The notes under the pieces are model-generated. The model searched no databases. It was not told the DNA's origin and worked only from the letters and a program-made list of their open reading frames with translations. Position numbers and translations under genes: made by a program. 64,000 bases of DNA, from contig OX637628.1 in NCBI GenBank assembly GCA_951802195.1, forward strand, positions 1,116,001-1,180,000, written 5' to 3'. This document shows positions 32,551-44,800 of this stretch, piece by piece (position 1 is the stretch's first letter; each line of letters opens with the position of its first letter). The stretch comes from Tausonia pullulans (taxonomy: Eukaryota > Basidiomycota > Tremellomycetes > Cystofilobasidiales > Mrakiaceae).

Positions 32551-35279
32551 CTATTGCTGCGCGCACTGGGGCGGCATGCCCGCCTCCTCCTCGTCGAAGA
32601 AGCCTGACGGCCCGCTGTCGGCGTAGCCTGCGCCATACTCAGGCTCATTGTCGTCGTACTGGTCCTCCCCATAGTCATTGGTCGTCGGGCGCGGTTTCTG
32701 AACGGAAAGATCAGTGAACGAAACGAGAGTCATTGGGAGGACGTTTCACGCACCGGAGCGTTCTTGGCGAGAGTGTAGGAAGCCTCCTCGACGATCTCCG
32801 GCATTGGGACGGGGTCGCCACGCTTGGGAGGAAGGAGCTTCGCCAATGCCTGGCATCCACACGATCTGATGGATCAGTTCTCGTTCTGCTGCCTCCTCGG
32901 CAAGAGACCCAGACCCACCTCAAGATCGACACTCTTCAGCCAGTCTTCCCCGATCTTCTCCAACTCGCACCGAACCCAGAGATCGCCCTTCCGCCTCGCG
33001 CCCTCCTGCCACATGCCCTCGCCTGAGATCTTGAGCGTGTCGCCATGGTTCACGACCTTGCCCCTCGGAACGGTGAGCGTGATGCCACGGCCATCGAGAT
33101 GGGTGAGGACAATGCGGGAAAAGCCCGTGAGGGACTCGGAGAGCGTCAAGGTGATGGTCGTCAGGAGGTCGCCGGATGAGGCTGGCTCGGCAAGCTTGAA
33201 GGTTGGATGGGGGACGAGGCGGAGGATGAAGACAATGTCGGGAGTTTGTTGACCGGGCTATAAGAGGGAGGAGGGAAGGAGAGGAGGGGAGGGGGTACGT
33301 AAGCAAGAGAGTGCGAAGACAGGCTCTCCTGAGGACCTACATATTGGTCGCCGTGCTCAGAGAGAACGATTCGCGATCCGTCGCGCATGCCCTTCTCGAT
33401 GTGCCACACGGCCTTCTTCTTCTCCTTGATAGTCTTCTCTCCTTTGCACTTTCGGCACCTGCAAAGGCGAAGAGTGCTTGGTGAGCGCATGGCTTGCAGT
33501 CAGGCCTAACGGGTATACGCACTGGTCGACATCTCGAATCTTGGTACCCTCGCCGTTGCATAGCGGGCAGACAGCCTGCGAGGTCGCCATCATCCGGCCG
33601 GAGATCTGTGGAAGAAGATTAGTCAGGAGGCCTCTCAATTGATGGCTGAGGGTGGACGACCTACCATTCGGTTCACAGAGATCCGTCCCTGGTCAAGTAG
33701 CTCATTCGTCAGCAATCGCCTCTCTGAGAGTAGGAGCAAGCAGACGCACCTTGCCCATGCACTTGACACACTGTCTTGGCTTGGCATTCTTCTTGCCTCC
33801 CGTTCTGCAACGAAAGAAAGTTAGCTAAGCCTAGCCAGAATGCCAAACCTTCGACTCACCCCTCGCAATGCCCGCAAATCCCCTGTCTTTCGAGCCCCAT
33901 GACGACCTTCTTCCCATTGTAGAGGTCCTCGAGCGTCACGTCATATCGGACAAGCGTGTCCTGCCCGCGCTTTGGTCGGGGTGGCCGGCCGCTTGTCTGG
34001 GAATAGGACCCGTAGCCCCCACCATAGCCTCCTCCGCCACCGCCGCCGAACATAGAGGCAAAGAAGTCATCTGCTGATGGACCTGGTGAGAAGGCAAGGT
34101 CTCAATCAGTCCAGTGAGAGAGGTTAAAGGCGAGAGGAAGGAAGGCTCCTCACCGCTTGGGTGTCGGCGATCGTTAAAGTCCGGTCCGTGAGCATCGTAC
34201 GATGCTCGGTCTTTGGGGTTGGTCAAAATCTCATATCTGGGATGCAGTCGTCAGCTGAGGCCAGTGTATGGAGTTGAAGCCTGGCGGACGGGACAGGCGG
34301 GCAGGACCCACGCATTTTGGATGTCCTGGAACTTGGAATGCGCCGCATCGGGGTCGTCTGTAACGTGTCCAATGTAAGTCGTCTGGGAGCAATAGGATCG
34401 AAGGAGAGCGACGCACCTGGATTCTTGTCAGGGTGGTGTTGCATCGCCTGGAGTTCCGCAATGTTACCAGGTCAGCGCCTAATGTCCACTGAGAGTGCAA
34501 TGTGGAGTACACTCACCTGCTTGCGATATGCCTTCTTGAGTTCGGCATCGTCTGCATCTGGGGAGACGCCAAGGAGGTCGTCTGGGGACATCGGAGAGCA
34601 AACGCAGCAGGAAGGGAGAGGAGATAGTTAGCGACAAGAACCCTAGACGTAAGGACGATGTCTTCCACATTCAGTAAGTCCACTTCCTCTGAAAACATCT
34701 CTGAGGAGCTGGTCAGACAATCCAGATCTTAGTGCGGTCATAGACATCCTCGTCGCTGAAGCGAAGGGAGGTGACGACAGGAAGGTCTATGCGTAGAACG
34801 TCGTCGACTCCTCCCTCCTCCTGCGTCCATGCAAGCGCGACAGCAGAGAATCTCTTGACAGAAGATACACTGGGGCCTGATACGAAGCCAGAAAGAAGGG
34901 AGGCAAGGATGCCCTGATCTGAGTCTGAGGACTCCGCCTGACGGGCGTTGGTCCAACGAGAAGCGCGACAAGGTGTCTCTTCCCTTCTGAGGCCTGGGAA
35001 CGAACGCTCTGCGGGCCCTCCGGCCAGTCCCCTAGCGGGCGATCCATACGGAGTGAAGGCTGGAGCCAACAAAGGGGTGCTTCCCCTAGAAAACTCGGGC
35101 GATCGAAAGCCCTCTTGGCAAGGATAACTGGACAGACACGCTACGTGACGCAAGCGTTCAAGAGTGGAGCAGGAGGAGACTGACAAAGCTTTGTGTCGGC
35201 GACCACTGTGTAAGGGCGAAGGCGTCAGCTACATGACCAACGTGGTCTGGTGTCCGGCGTCGAAGGGAGAGATCTGACT
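32551..35279 (-). CDS. YDJ1: Class I DnaJ (Hsp40) co-chaperone, Ydj1-like, CaaX-ended
   Basis: Delivers clients to Hsp70 and stimulates its ATPase; cytosolic and ER surface. The J domain is spread over small exons: VADTKLY, DLLGVSPDADDAELKKAY, the HPD motif in QHHPDKNP, then FQDIQNAYEILTN. A Gly-rich linker follows (FGGGGGGGYGGGYGS). Zinc domain: CGHCEG, CVKCMGK, CPLCNGEG and CRKCKGEKT, four CxxCxG motifs. Substrate domain: VRYDVTLEDLYNGKKVV, HKGDLWV-type and GRGITLTVP. The end is PPQCAQQ, a farnesylation CaaX box (CAQQ) like the CASQ of Ydj1. The ATG is inferred to be split: A at 35279, then an intron, then TG GTC GCC GAC (35205-35185), a 21-nt exon whose last T joins AC at 34581 to make Tyr. 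A 603-bp intron follows. Confidence 0.85.
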
Positions 35280-35440
35280 TGTAAGGGAGAGGTGTAAATA
35301 AAGAGTGGTCGTTGGGTTGGTTCGGTCAAGTCGGAGTGCCGCCCGCCGTCGTCGCCGTTCGGCTTTCCCGAGAGGGTCGTGCCGCACATGCCGCCGGTGG
35401 CACAAGCCTTCTTAACGCTGCGCAAAATCCATCTATGCAT

Positions 35441-37345
35441 CTAAAAGACAATCTCCCCCGCGACCGCCACATGATCACTCGCCGACACGCCCTTGCGCGG
35501 CAAACCCGGCTCGAGGTCCTCCGTCTTGTGTGCCTGAAGGAAGGCCGTCACCCGCGGTGCCGGGCGGGCAGAGCCGCTCGCAGGCGGGACAAGGAAGAGG
35601 TAGTCTGTCGATGAGAAGAAGGGGTCAGAAACGACAAGTGGAAGAGAGTGGAGGTATGGACGACGAACCCAACGTCAAGTGCCACAGCGGCGTGTAGCTC
35701 GTCCAGTTCGGCTCGTTCGCTCCCGAGAAGGGCCTCTCCTCACTCTCCTTAAGCCGCTCACCAAGCGTGCGACCCTCCATACCCTGACCTTGACCAAGCC
35801 TCCAGGCCTCCTCGTATAGACTGACGATCGCGCCATCCGTTTCGCGCTCAAATATCCGTCGAAGCTCAGCCGCGCTCAGGAGGCCGTCTTCGGGTGCCGC
35901 GAGGCGGGCATTCTTGATACCTGAGGAAAACCCTTCACCCTCACCCTCTCCCTCGCCGTCATCAGCGTCATCATCCTCGTCGTCATCTGAGTTGCGCGCG
36001 CTGGAGTCGGCCGTTGTGTTTGTGCTGCTGCTGTTCAACGCTTGCTCCTTAGCCGCGTCGGGCGAGATGAACTTGAGCTGGGGGACCGACGACTTGTCCC
36101 GCGGCTTCTTGGAACAGACATTCTTAAGAGAGTCATGCACGACCGAAGCCTGGGAGAGGAGCGTTTCTTGGAGAGGCGTGAGAGGTGCCGTTGGGGTGGT
36201 AAGAAGAGAGTAGGAGGGCTCGAAGGGCTGAGTGTTGAAGTCTGGTGGCGCCGGAAGTCAGTGGGCGACACCCACAGGATGCAGAGGAAGTGACCACTCA
36301 CCTCCTGCCAGCACGCAAGGCCACTCATCGTGACCCAGCTCGGATCGGAAGCGCCGGACAGCGCCGAGGAGAATGGCGAGCTGCCTGGCGCGCTCATACG
36401 TATAGAGCGGGTGCCAGAAGAGGTGCGTCGTGAGGACAATCTAGCAGGTGGGTCTGTCAACTGACGAAAGAGCAAGAAAGACTAGGGACGACTCACAATG
36501 CCTCCCTCGTCTCCCTTGCGCTTCAATGCGACCATTAACCCGATATTGCGCGTTTCCCTCGATCCAGCGCGTCTCCACCGAGGCTCTCCTCCTTCCTCTT
36601 TCTCGTCCCGTATCTCTGCCTCGTCGAGCCGGAGGACACGCTCGCCGACCTTGTCAAAGTTTTCCCGCGCGTGGAGGATGACGAGGCCGTGCTTCTTGCC
36701 GGGACCCTTAGCGAAGGTCGCTTCAAGGGTAGGGAGGTACGGAAGAAAGGCCTCGAGTCGGTCGCACTCCTGAAGACAGAGGATGTCGGTTTTAAAGGAG
36801 GTGATCTCCGAGATGAGCATCTGCTGTCGGTCGGCCCACTTGAGGCAGTCTGGGTGACAATCGGCAAGAACGATCAGCCATGGCAGCCTCGACGCGACGA
36901 GATAACAGCAACACGCGACTCACCCGATCCGGGGAAGAGGTCGCGCCCTGAACGAGTTCAGAATAGAAGAGAGAGATTAGGACGAGTCGAGGCAAATGTA
37001 TCCGCCTGCTGGACTGACGGACGAGCGTCTGGGCAAGCATCTAGGCGAGGAGTACAGACGATTGATCAGAGAGGACGACTCCATGTTTCGGATCGCTCGC
37101 GTCCGGCTCACATTCCAGCTACCGATCCTGAGAGGCTTCCCGCCGCCCTCAACATCTCTTCTGACCCGAACCCATTGTCTTTCTTTGAACTTGCCCGATG
37201 CAAGCTGCTCCTTGGAGCGCGCTCCGCCTGGCGCGCCGTCGGTGCCTGGAGGAGGAGCAGCGGCCTTCTTGGCTGCGCGGGCTGCCTGCTTGGCGAGCTG
37301 CTCGGGCGTGAGCTGGTATGGTGCTTTGGGCGACTTTGTGGCCAT
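35441..37345 (-). CDS. Endonuclease/exonuclease/phosphatase nuclease, Ngl2-like
   Basis: Probable 3'-5' RNA exonuclease of the Ccr4/nocturnin superfamily; Ngl2 trims 5.8S rRNA. The ATG at 37345 starts a basic Lys/Ala helix with an LTPEQLAKQAARAAKKAA stretch. The active-site motifs then come in order: RIGSWN (Asn), LVRRDLFPGS, LQECDRLEAFLPYLP (Glu), the KHGLVILHARENF region, LTTHLFWHP, LAGDFNTQPFEPSY (Asp/Asn) and SASDHVAV (His). A long acidic insert (NSDDDEDDDADDGEGEGE) lies between the DFN and SDH motifs. A nearby alternative ATG at 37483 is in frame but adds an unlikely stretch, so 37345 is preferred. Stop at 35443-35441. The gene is 162 bp downstream of the DnaJ start on the same strand. 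Confidence 0.8.
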
Positions 37346-37715
37346 AGCGATCGAGCGGACGAAAGAAAGAATGACTGATGGTTGGGAGAGAAGCTGGTTG
37401 TCAACAGCAAAGCGCCAGGCGTCTCGATTGCATCGAGATACGTCGTCGCCGGGGATGTCAGATAGGCAGTCACACATATGCATCGTGGCGAATACCCTTC
37501 AAAGTAAGAGATAATCCAGAAGCTCGTGTAAGGATTCCTTTCAGTCCGAAACGGAGTTAGTCAGGTGCGAAGAACTCCTGCCTAGCGACGGGTCCCTCGG
37601 GACCAGGGCCGCTCTACCGAGAAGGGCGATTCGCTCGTCTCCTTGCTCTCCAACACCCAACCTCCTCCCTCTCTTGCCCTTCCCCCCTCGCTTGTCCGAG
37701 AGACTTCCTCTCGTC

Positions 37716-38823
37716 ATGTCCCTTCTCCTTCCCCGCCGCACTCTCTCTCAGCTCATTCGCCCCGCGGTCCGCTTCTCGTCGTCTGCATCGTCCTCCGCTC
37801 TCTCCCAGACCACTCAGACCCAGCCCAACACGGCGACGGGTTCCCCGGCGTCCATCCCGACCGACCTCTCCCCGACGGAGGCTCAGGCACCCAATAGGGC
37901 CACAAAGTGCGTATACGCCTTGCTCATGGGCTCTATCTGAGAGGCGAGAGCTCCGTCTGCCCAGCTGGTCGACGATGGAGGGCTGACCGGACCGGAACCA
38001 CTTTCGTTCTCTGGCTCCCATTCCTCTCTGGTTTCTCTCGCTGCCTCCACCCCCCGTACCTTATTATCTGCACACAATCACTTTATTCACAGGTGGTCCC
38101 CCTCCCAAGCCGTCCGCGCCACCGCCATGACTGGCGCCCGGTTCGAGCAGACGGCGATGTCGTACCAGCCCCAGCCGCTCGCGGCCATCGAACTCATCGC
38201 CAACACGCCCGTGGTCATGGTTGCTGGCCGGAAGGCCGTCTGCGATGGAGGTCAGTACTGTCATTGGCTGGCCGATGCAGAGGATGGGTGGGATTCTGGG
38301 TGAAATGTTGATACAGAGAGGGAGAGAGGCACGGGGGATTGGAGGCCCTCTCGTTGGCTCGCCCGCCAGCTCGGGCCGAGCGCCGTCGTCTGAGTCCAGC
38401 CCAGAGTGGTGTCATGTTGCAGAGTTGGGCGTAGAAGTCGGGGTCGTCCTCATTCCAGGCGTGAGACAGAGACTGAGGGCCTTCCTCCCCCAACACGTGT
38501 CTAACGAGAGAAGCTTGCGGCGTGTCTTTTCACGTGCGCGCGTGTGCATGTAGTCTTGTCGACTCGCTCTAACTCTTCCATGGACGACAAGCTAACGCGT
38601 CCCTCCTCGCTGTTGTTTATCAGGAGGAGGATCCCTCGGCCACCCGAAGGTCTACATCAACCTCGACCAGCCGGGACCTCGGAGCTGCGGTTACTGGTCC
38701 GTTTCGCCCCCATCTTCCTCTTGTCTGCCTAAACATCTGACTGACTGCCTATCTTGGCGAACTTGTAGCGGCGTCCGGTTCGAGCAGGAGCACCACCACC
38801 ACGACCACCACGTCGCGCACTAG
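37716..38823 (+). CDS. NDUFS6: Complex I zinc-finger subunit NDUFS6
   Basis: Accessory 13-kDa subunit of NADH:ubiquinone oxidoreductase in the matrix arm; it binds zinc and helps join the N and Q modules. The N-terminus is a mitochondrial presequence rich in Arg and Ser (PRRTLSQLIRPAVRFSS). After a variable linker, the conserved domain reads PVVMVAGRKAVCDGG, GSLGHPKVYINL, and PRSCGYCGVRFEQEHHHHHD, with Cys, His, Cys, Cys zinc ligands all present. Four exons: to about 37907, from about 38093, from about 38624, and the last from about 38769 to the TAG at 38821. The second intron is long (about 370 bp) for the window. Convergent with WRAP73. Confidence 0.92.
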
Positions 38824-38952
38824 ATTTGGGGAGAGAGAAGAGGAGAGAAGGAAGGATGTATTTGCCTTTGGTTCTGGATTCTTAAGACTTGTGACTGCTC
38901 CTCCCTCGCTCTCCACCCCTCAATCGATCTGGGAACACATGAGATCAGACAT

Positions 38953-41352
38953 CTAAGCCGAAAATCCCGTCCGATCCCCCTCGTTCTCGTTCTCATCTTC
39001 TTCCCTGACCAAACTCAACCCCGCCATCTCCTCCTCTACCTCCACCCTCCCTCCTCCCATTTCTCCCTCCTCCTCCTCCCCCTCCTCCTCCTCCCCCTCC
39101 TCCTCCTCCGCCTCCTCCGCCTCCTCCTCCGCCTCCTCCTCCCCCTCCTCATCGTCAGGCGCCTCAAACACCAGTCCAAACGCTCCCTTCTTCGTATCTA
39201 CAATGCACACCGCTCCCGACCCACCACCGGCCGCAGGCGCGCACGAGATGGCGTCGGCGGTGAATCCCGGGGTGGGGACGCCGATACATTCCGCTAGGCC
39301 TGAAGTCTCTAAAGAAAGAGAGGAGGAGGAAGAGGAGGAGGAGGTGGTGGTGGTGGTGACGGAGGGAATCCAGTCGGAGGACCAGGTGTAGATCCCGTTG
39401 GAGGCCGTGACGAGGGTGAGGCGGGAGTTTGACGAAGCGGATGGGAGAGAGGAGAGAGAGGAGGGGGGAGGAACAGGGGACCAGACGGCCGCTAGGACCG
39501 CCCCCGAGGAGGTTGGGGCTGAGGAGGGAGAGGATGCTGTGGTAGGAGGGGTTTGGAGGAGAACGGTCGTTCCGGAGGAGGAGGCGGGGTTCGATGAAGG
39601 AGGAGGGAAAGGGTGGATGAAGGTCGCTAGTGGGGCGTTCTCTATTGGAGATGGTTGTTGGATGAGCTTAAGATAGCCAAAAGGACAGCAGAGAGAGAAC
39701 ACACGCACCAAGTCGAACAAGCAAGTATGACCCCGACCCAGGCGAGAACGCCAGTTCGAAGACGCCGGCCTTGACAGGTGCTGGGCGGACGGGGTCGGCT
39801 TGGGCGAGGGGAATTGTTTGAGGTGGTGACAGGGAGTGATCTAGCGAGGGAGTGGTAAGCTGGTTGACGAGGCCTCTCTGTAGTTATATCATACGCACAA
39901 GGAACGATCCCTCGACCACGCGTCTCGGAAAGCCAGTTGGAGGGTTCCTTCCAGATCATCTTCGAACGTTCTCTGTGTGTCAGTTCAATGCCGTAGCATT
40001 AGAGGGAAGACGGGTCGATAAGCTTACCGTTCCCGGCCCAGCGACCCTCAACGGCTCAAACGACCACCTGCACCCCCAAGTGACATCCTCCAGCACGCGA
40101 ACAGAGCCATCCCATCCCCCGACAGCGAGCCACCGCCCGCTTGGATGCCAGGCGACGGCGCGGACGCCCAAACCGAGCGCCTCGGCAGTTCGGGAGGAGG
40201 AGGCGGAAGAAGGGAGCGGGTCAATGAGCGGAGAGAGAGCAGCTGGCGTCGGAGGTGGGGGAAAGGTCGCTAGTGGATTGGGAAGGGGTGGAAGGAGGAT
40301 AGAGAGGGAGTACTGGAGGTCGGAGAGATCGATCATCAGATATGGATGTGGTAAGTGTTGATTAAGCCAAGGACACTGCGCACCACGAGCGAGTGATCCC
40401 AGACTGCGAGGTGCGAGTCGCGCGGAGAAAGGGCGATCCCCTCGAGAGACGTCGTGTTGGTTGCCGACCTCTGAGAAACATCCACCGAGTGAGCTGTGAT
40501 ACGGACAGTCGTACGTGGGGGAGGGGTGGGGGAGAGAGAGGGAGAGGACTAACAGCAAGCAGTCGGAAGCCGTCATGAGCGTCGTAGACGGCGACCGAGT
40601 CTTTCGAGGCATGTCGTTCCGCCACATAGAGCTGTCGACCATCGGAAGACCAAGCATGTCCTGGGGATCGATAGGAACACAGTCAGTTCTGAAAGTATCT
40701 ACAGCATGCAGCTTGGGCGCGTGAGCGGACCTCGGGCGAGAGGCTTATAATTCTGAATGACGGTCCGTCGCTCCGGATCACGCAAATCCCAGACAGTGAT
40801 CCGAAGCTGTCAGAAGCGATCGTCAGCGGGTAAACAAAGGCAGCCAAAGAACGGACGACTTACGCCCTCGATGCTCCACCCCATGACACGGTCATCGCCG
40901 GCCCACTCGACACCCGTCAAGCCCTCGACACCCGGTTCAAGAACAAACTCTGGCTCTCCACCGGCACCGCCGTCTTCTACATTGAGGTAGTCCTCCGCGG
41001 CGAGATCGTAGATGTACGCAACGGTGGCACCTTTGCTCAATGGGGAGGCACAGAAGGCGAGCAGTCGACGCGAATCGGCCGAGAACCCTAGCCAGGTCAC
41101 GTCTGGGGGAGGTTTGTCAGCCAATGGAGCAGAGGCGACGCGTCTCCTCATGTGTCCTGAGGATGAGAGAGTGCTGGATGAGGAGGGCGGAGGGAGAGAT
41201 GGTGCGAGCGAAGGGAGGAGGTAAGACCGGAGGACGGCTAGGGTCGCGACCGAGCGGACGACAAGACGCGTCCCGACGGCATTGGCGATGAACGTCGCTC
41301 CGGGAGAGAAAACGGGGCGAACCGTCGTTGAGTAGAGGTCGGTGAAGTCCAT
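38953..41352 (-). CDS. WRAP73: WD-repeat protein WRAP73 (Wdr8)
   Basis: In S. pombe Wdr8 works with Msd1 to anchor microtubule minus ends at spindle poles; in animals WRAP73 acts at centrosomes. The ATG at 41352 gives the family opening MDFTDLYSTTVRPVFSP, then FIANAVGTRLVVRSVATL. Later exons keep the marks of the family: LRITVWDLRDPERR, HAWSSDGRQLYVAERH with SKDSVAVYDA, AVWDHSLVVY, GVRAVAWHPSGRWLAVGGWD with GSVRVLEDVTWGCRWSFE, AFSPGSGSYLLVR, and the tail ASNGIYTWSSDWIPS. Beyond the usual end there is a long Glu-rich tail coded by GAG repeats, and the Ser/Thr run before it is also repeat-coded. About nine exons. Divergent from the coiled-coil gene at 41881. Confidence 0.87.
39000..39155. repeat. 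(GAGGAG)n coding repeat in WRAP73 tail
   Basis: CTCCTC/CCCCTC repeats on the plus strand, read on the minus strand as a run of Glu with Gly and Ala. They extend the C-terminus of WRAP73 by an acidic tail absent from typical family members. A second run of GAGGAG and GTGGTG lies near 39325-39360. Copy number is likely to vary. Confidence 0.7.
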
Positions 41353-41880
41353 CGTAGCTGGGGCGGACGGGTGGCTGGCCTGGCTGGGAGGAGGGTGAGT
41401 TGGTGTTGGAGGTCTCGCGCGTGGAAACAAGGGCAGGCGCGTCGAGGCCGCGCGACTGTCTTCTTTCGTCTGTCTGCACTGCCCGCGAGCTGTCAAGGTC
41501 GCCTTTTATCACTCGCCCGCGCGTCAGCTCGCACGCGCCTTGAGCAAGGTACTGGATCACAAGCGATGTCCCCCTTGCTCTTGTTTGCCTGCCAGTCCCA
41601 GCGACCCGGCGGGGTGTGCGAGCGATTTCTGCGCTGTCCTCGCTTTGATCTGGACGCTCGCAGAATGCGCTCCTCTGGTGCCAGCATGGGCACGAGGCAC
41701 CTGGCTGAGCAGCAGCGAGCAAGCGAGAAAATGACAACGAGGGCAAGAGAAGAGCGACGACAGCAGCGTGCGCCCGGCCGAGGCCCGTGCCTCCCCTTTC
41801 TACCCGCCCGCTCTCAGCGCGCCCGTCTTTCTTTCGACCGCTATCCCCTCCCTCCCCCTTCCAACAACACGCCCCCCGCC
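41353..41880. promoter_or_regulatory. Divergent promoter region WRAP73 / coiled-coil gene
   Basis: 528 bp between divergent starts. CT-rich and CCCCC-rich sequence lies just upstream of the ATG at 41881. No specific factor site is claimed. Confidence 0.35.
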
Positions 41881-44800
41881 ATGTTCGAGTCAGAGTCCGC
41901 CCCCATCACTCGCGAGGACGACGACACCCTTGCCATGCCCGTCTCCCCTCCTTCTCCCGCCTTCGCCGAGGAGGAGCGCCTCTCGGAGATCGACGCGCCT
42001 CTCTTCGATGAGAATCCCCTCGATCAGCAGGAGCCATCTCGCCCCGCCGCGGACGACGAGCCGGCGACCTCGGCGGCGGTGTCGCTTCACGACGAGTCGT
42101 TCGACGATGCCCCCGCCTCGTCGCCCTTCAAGCCCCTAGGGGGCAATGCTGCCGGCGCCGACGAGGAGGAGAGCCTCATGGACGAGAAGCCTCCCGTCGA
42201 GGGCGCCGACGAGGACGACCACCGCGACGAGGAGGCGGACGAGGTCAAGGCGGCGACGGCGCCGGAGAAGGGGGACCAGACCCCGGCGCCCATTGCTGCT
42301 GAACCTGCCTCGCTGGCCACGGAGGCCCAGGCCAACGGGGTTACTGGCTCACCAGTCCGTGCTACTACTGCGGCTCCTGCTGGAGAGAAGGCGGCGCCGA
42401 CGGACGAGGCAACTGCTCCAAAGAAGAAGATCGGGGTTGTCGGAAGCACCGTCGGAGCCACCAGGCGGGCGCTTGATGCTAAGGCTGCTGGTGAGTCCTG
42501 GGACGATTGAGCGAGCAACTGTGTGTGGGAGATAGATACTCGTCCCAGACAATCTGGAGGAGCTGCCTATCAAAACCAGGTCGAGCAAGCGGCACACCGG
42601 AGAGAGGAGAGGAGCGTGAACAGGGAGAGATTCCGGCAGCGCGTCGTTCCCGCTGCATGTGGTCCTTGCGTGTCTATCTCCGCCTTCCTTGCTTGCTCTC
42701 TTCCTCAACCCATATATACCAGGTGTTCATCAAAGATCCTGACTGACCTCTCTTGTCCTTCCTTTTCAGCTGCCACCACCAAGCCAGCCGTGCCCCGCGT
42801 TTCGTCCATCCGCCCGATCACCGCCACCGCGTCCTCGGTCCGCGCCCCTGGAACCACTGCCACCACCGCTGTCCGCAAGCCGTCGACAGTCGCCGCCGGT
42901 ACGAATTCTGCCACACGCGCACCGCTCTCGTCGAGGTCGGTCTCGGTGACTTCCGCCCCGCCAACCACTCGTCCGGCCGCCACGAAGTCGGCAGCCACTG
43001 GAACGACCGCGACCTCGACAATGGCTTCGCGCCGGTATGTCATCCGCCTTGGTGGATGGCGCAGCATCAGAGCTGATACCAATGACTCTCTTTCTCAGCA
43101 CCTCGATGTTACCGCCCTCGTCGACTCGGCCCCTGAGCGTCTCGACGACGACGACGGCGGCCCGCAAGGCCGTTCCGCCTTCTGCCACTACCGCCGCCCC
43201 TGCCTCGACAATGGCCTCTCGCCGTGCCTCTGTTGCCTCCTCCACCATGAGCGCCGCTCGCCCCACCGCAACCACTGCCGCCGCGGGCGCCGCCATCAAG
43301 CGCGCCCCCTCTGCCACGGGCTCCGTCACTTCCTCCTCGTCCAGGGCTGCCTCTAACAGCACCACCACTACCACCCGGCCAGGCCACGTCCGCCAAAGCC
43401 TCAGTGTCTCCTCCTCAGCGGCTCCTCGCACGACGCTCAGCAGGAGCGTCAACTCGGCCGCCGCTGGCGCCGGGCCCACCGCTAGGGTGGCATCTGGAAA
43501 CGGGGCAGGTCTTCCTGGAAGGAAGGAGCTCGAGGACAAGGTGATCTCTTCATCGTAGTCTTTTTCTCTCTCTCTGCGGATAGAGCAGGCGCTAACGATC
43601 GATCATTCTCGTTATCAGATTGCCGCCCTCGAGACCTCGCTCGCCTCCCTTCAAGCTGAGCTCGCCACCCAGACCTCCACCGTCTCCTCTCACGAGACCG
43701 AGCTCGCCTCCCTCCGCACCTTGAAGGAATCCCTCGAGCGCGACCTCGCCGCCGCCTCGGAGGACAAGCTCTCCGTCACCCGCCTCGAAAGCGAGCTTGC
43801 GACCGTTCGAGAAATTCTTGACCGGGAGAGGGGAACGGCTGAGCAGAGGGAAAAGGAGCTGATGGAGACGAGTGGGGCGTTGGAGGTGACGTTGGGGGAG
43901 CTGCAGGGGCAGTTGGCTGAGAGGGATGAGGAGCATGCAAGAAAGATCCGGGAAGTTGAGGCACGAGAGGCGGACGTCAGGGGTGAGGTCGAACGCCTGA
44001 GGGCAGAATTCGAGGGCGGATCGGATCTGGCTGGCGAGCTCCAGGAGAAAGTTGAAGTGCGTTGTTCATGCTCCGATTGTGGAGGCTGGGAAAAGGGGAG
44101 AGAGAGCTGACGGACCGGGCTTCACACTTGACAGGCCGCCGAAAGGCGCGCTCGGGAGGCCGATGTCGAAGCTCAGTCGTCCCAGGAGGTGCTCGCTCGG
44201 ATCAAGTCCGAGATGGAGGCAATTCAGGAGGAGACACGGGCGCTCGAGGAGTCTCGTCAAGCGCTCGTCGCCGACCTCCAGAGCAAGATCGACAAGCTTG
44301 CCGCCGAACTCGCGATCGCGAGGGACGAGCTTGCCGCTGTAACCGCTGGTCAGGAGGACCGCGAGCGAGAGCACCAGGAGGCTCTCATTCGGCTTGCGGA
44401 GGAGCACGATGCTCGTAGGGCCGAATTAGAGGAGGAACACGCCAAGTTGATCGAGGCTGCTAGGGAGGAGGCGGCCGCTGCTACCGCGGACGCATCGATG
44501 GCCGCTGAGGAGGGTGCCGCTTCGGAGCATGAGGAGAAGCTCGCAGCAAAGGAGGCGGAGCATAAGGAGATGTTCTCGGCTCGTGAGGTGGAGCACAACG
44601 AGGCGCTCTTGTCCCGTGAGGTCGAGCACGGGGAGAAGCTTGCTGCCCGCGAGGCTGAGCTCCGTGCGGAGTTTGAAGCGCGGATCGCTGAGCTCGACAA
44701 GGAGCGGGAGGAAGCCAAGCGGGACCTCGAGGCTGCTCAGGGAGACCTCGACGTAGGTGGTCGCTCTTCGTTTCTTGATTGTGCGGAGATCACAATTTGA

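Noticed and set aside
34713-35186. 158-codon open frame inside the DnaJ intron
   Set aside because: No ATG at its start, Arg/Ser-rich mixed composition, and wrong frame relative to the J domain; likely chance in GC-rich sequence.
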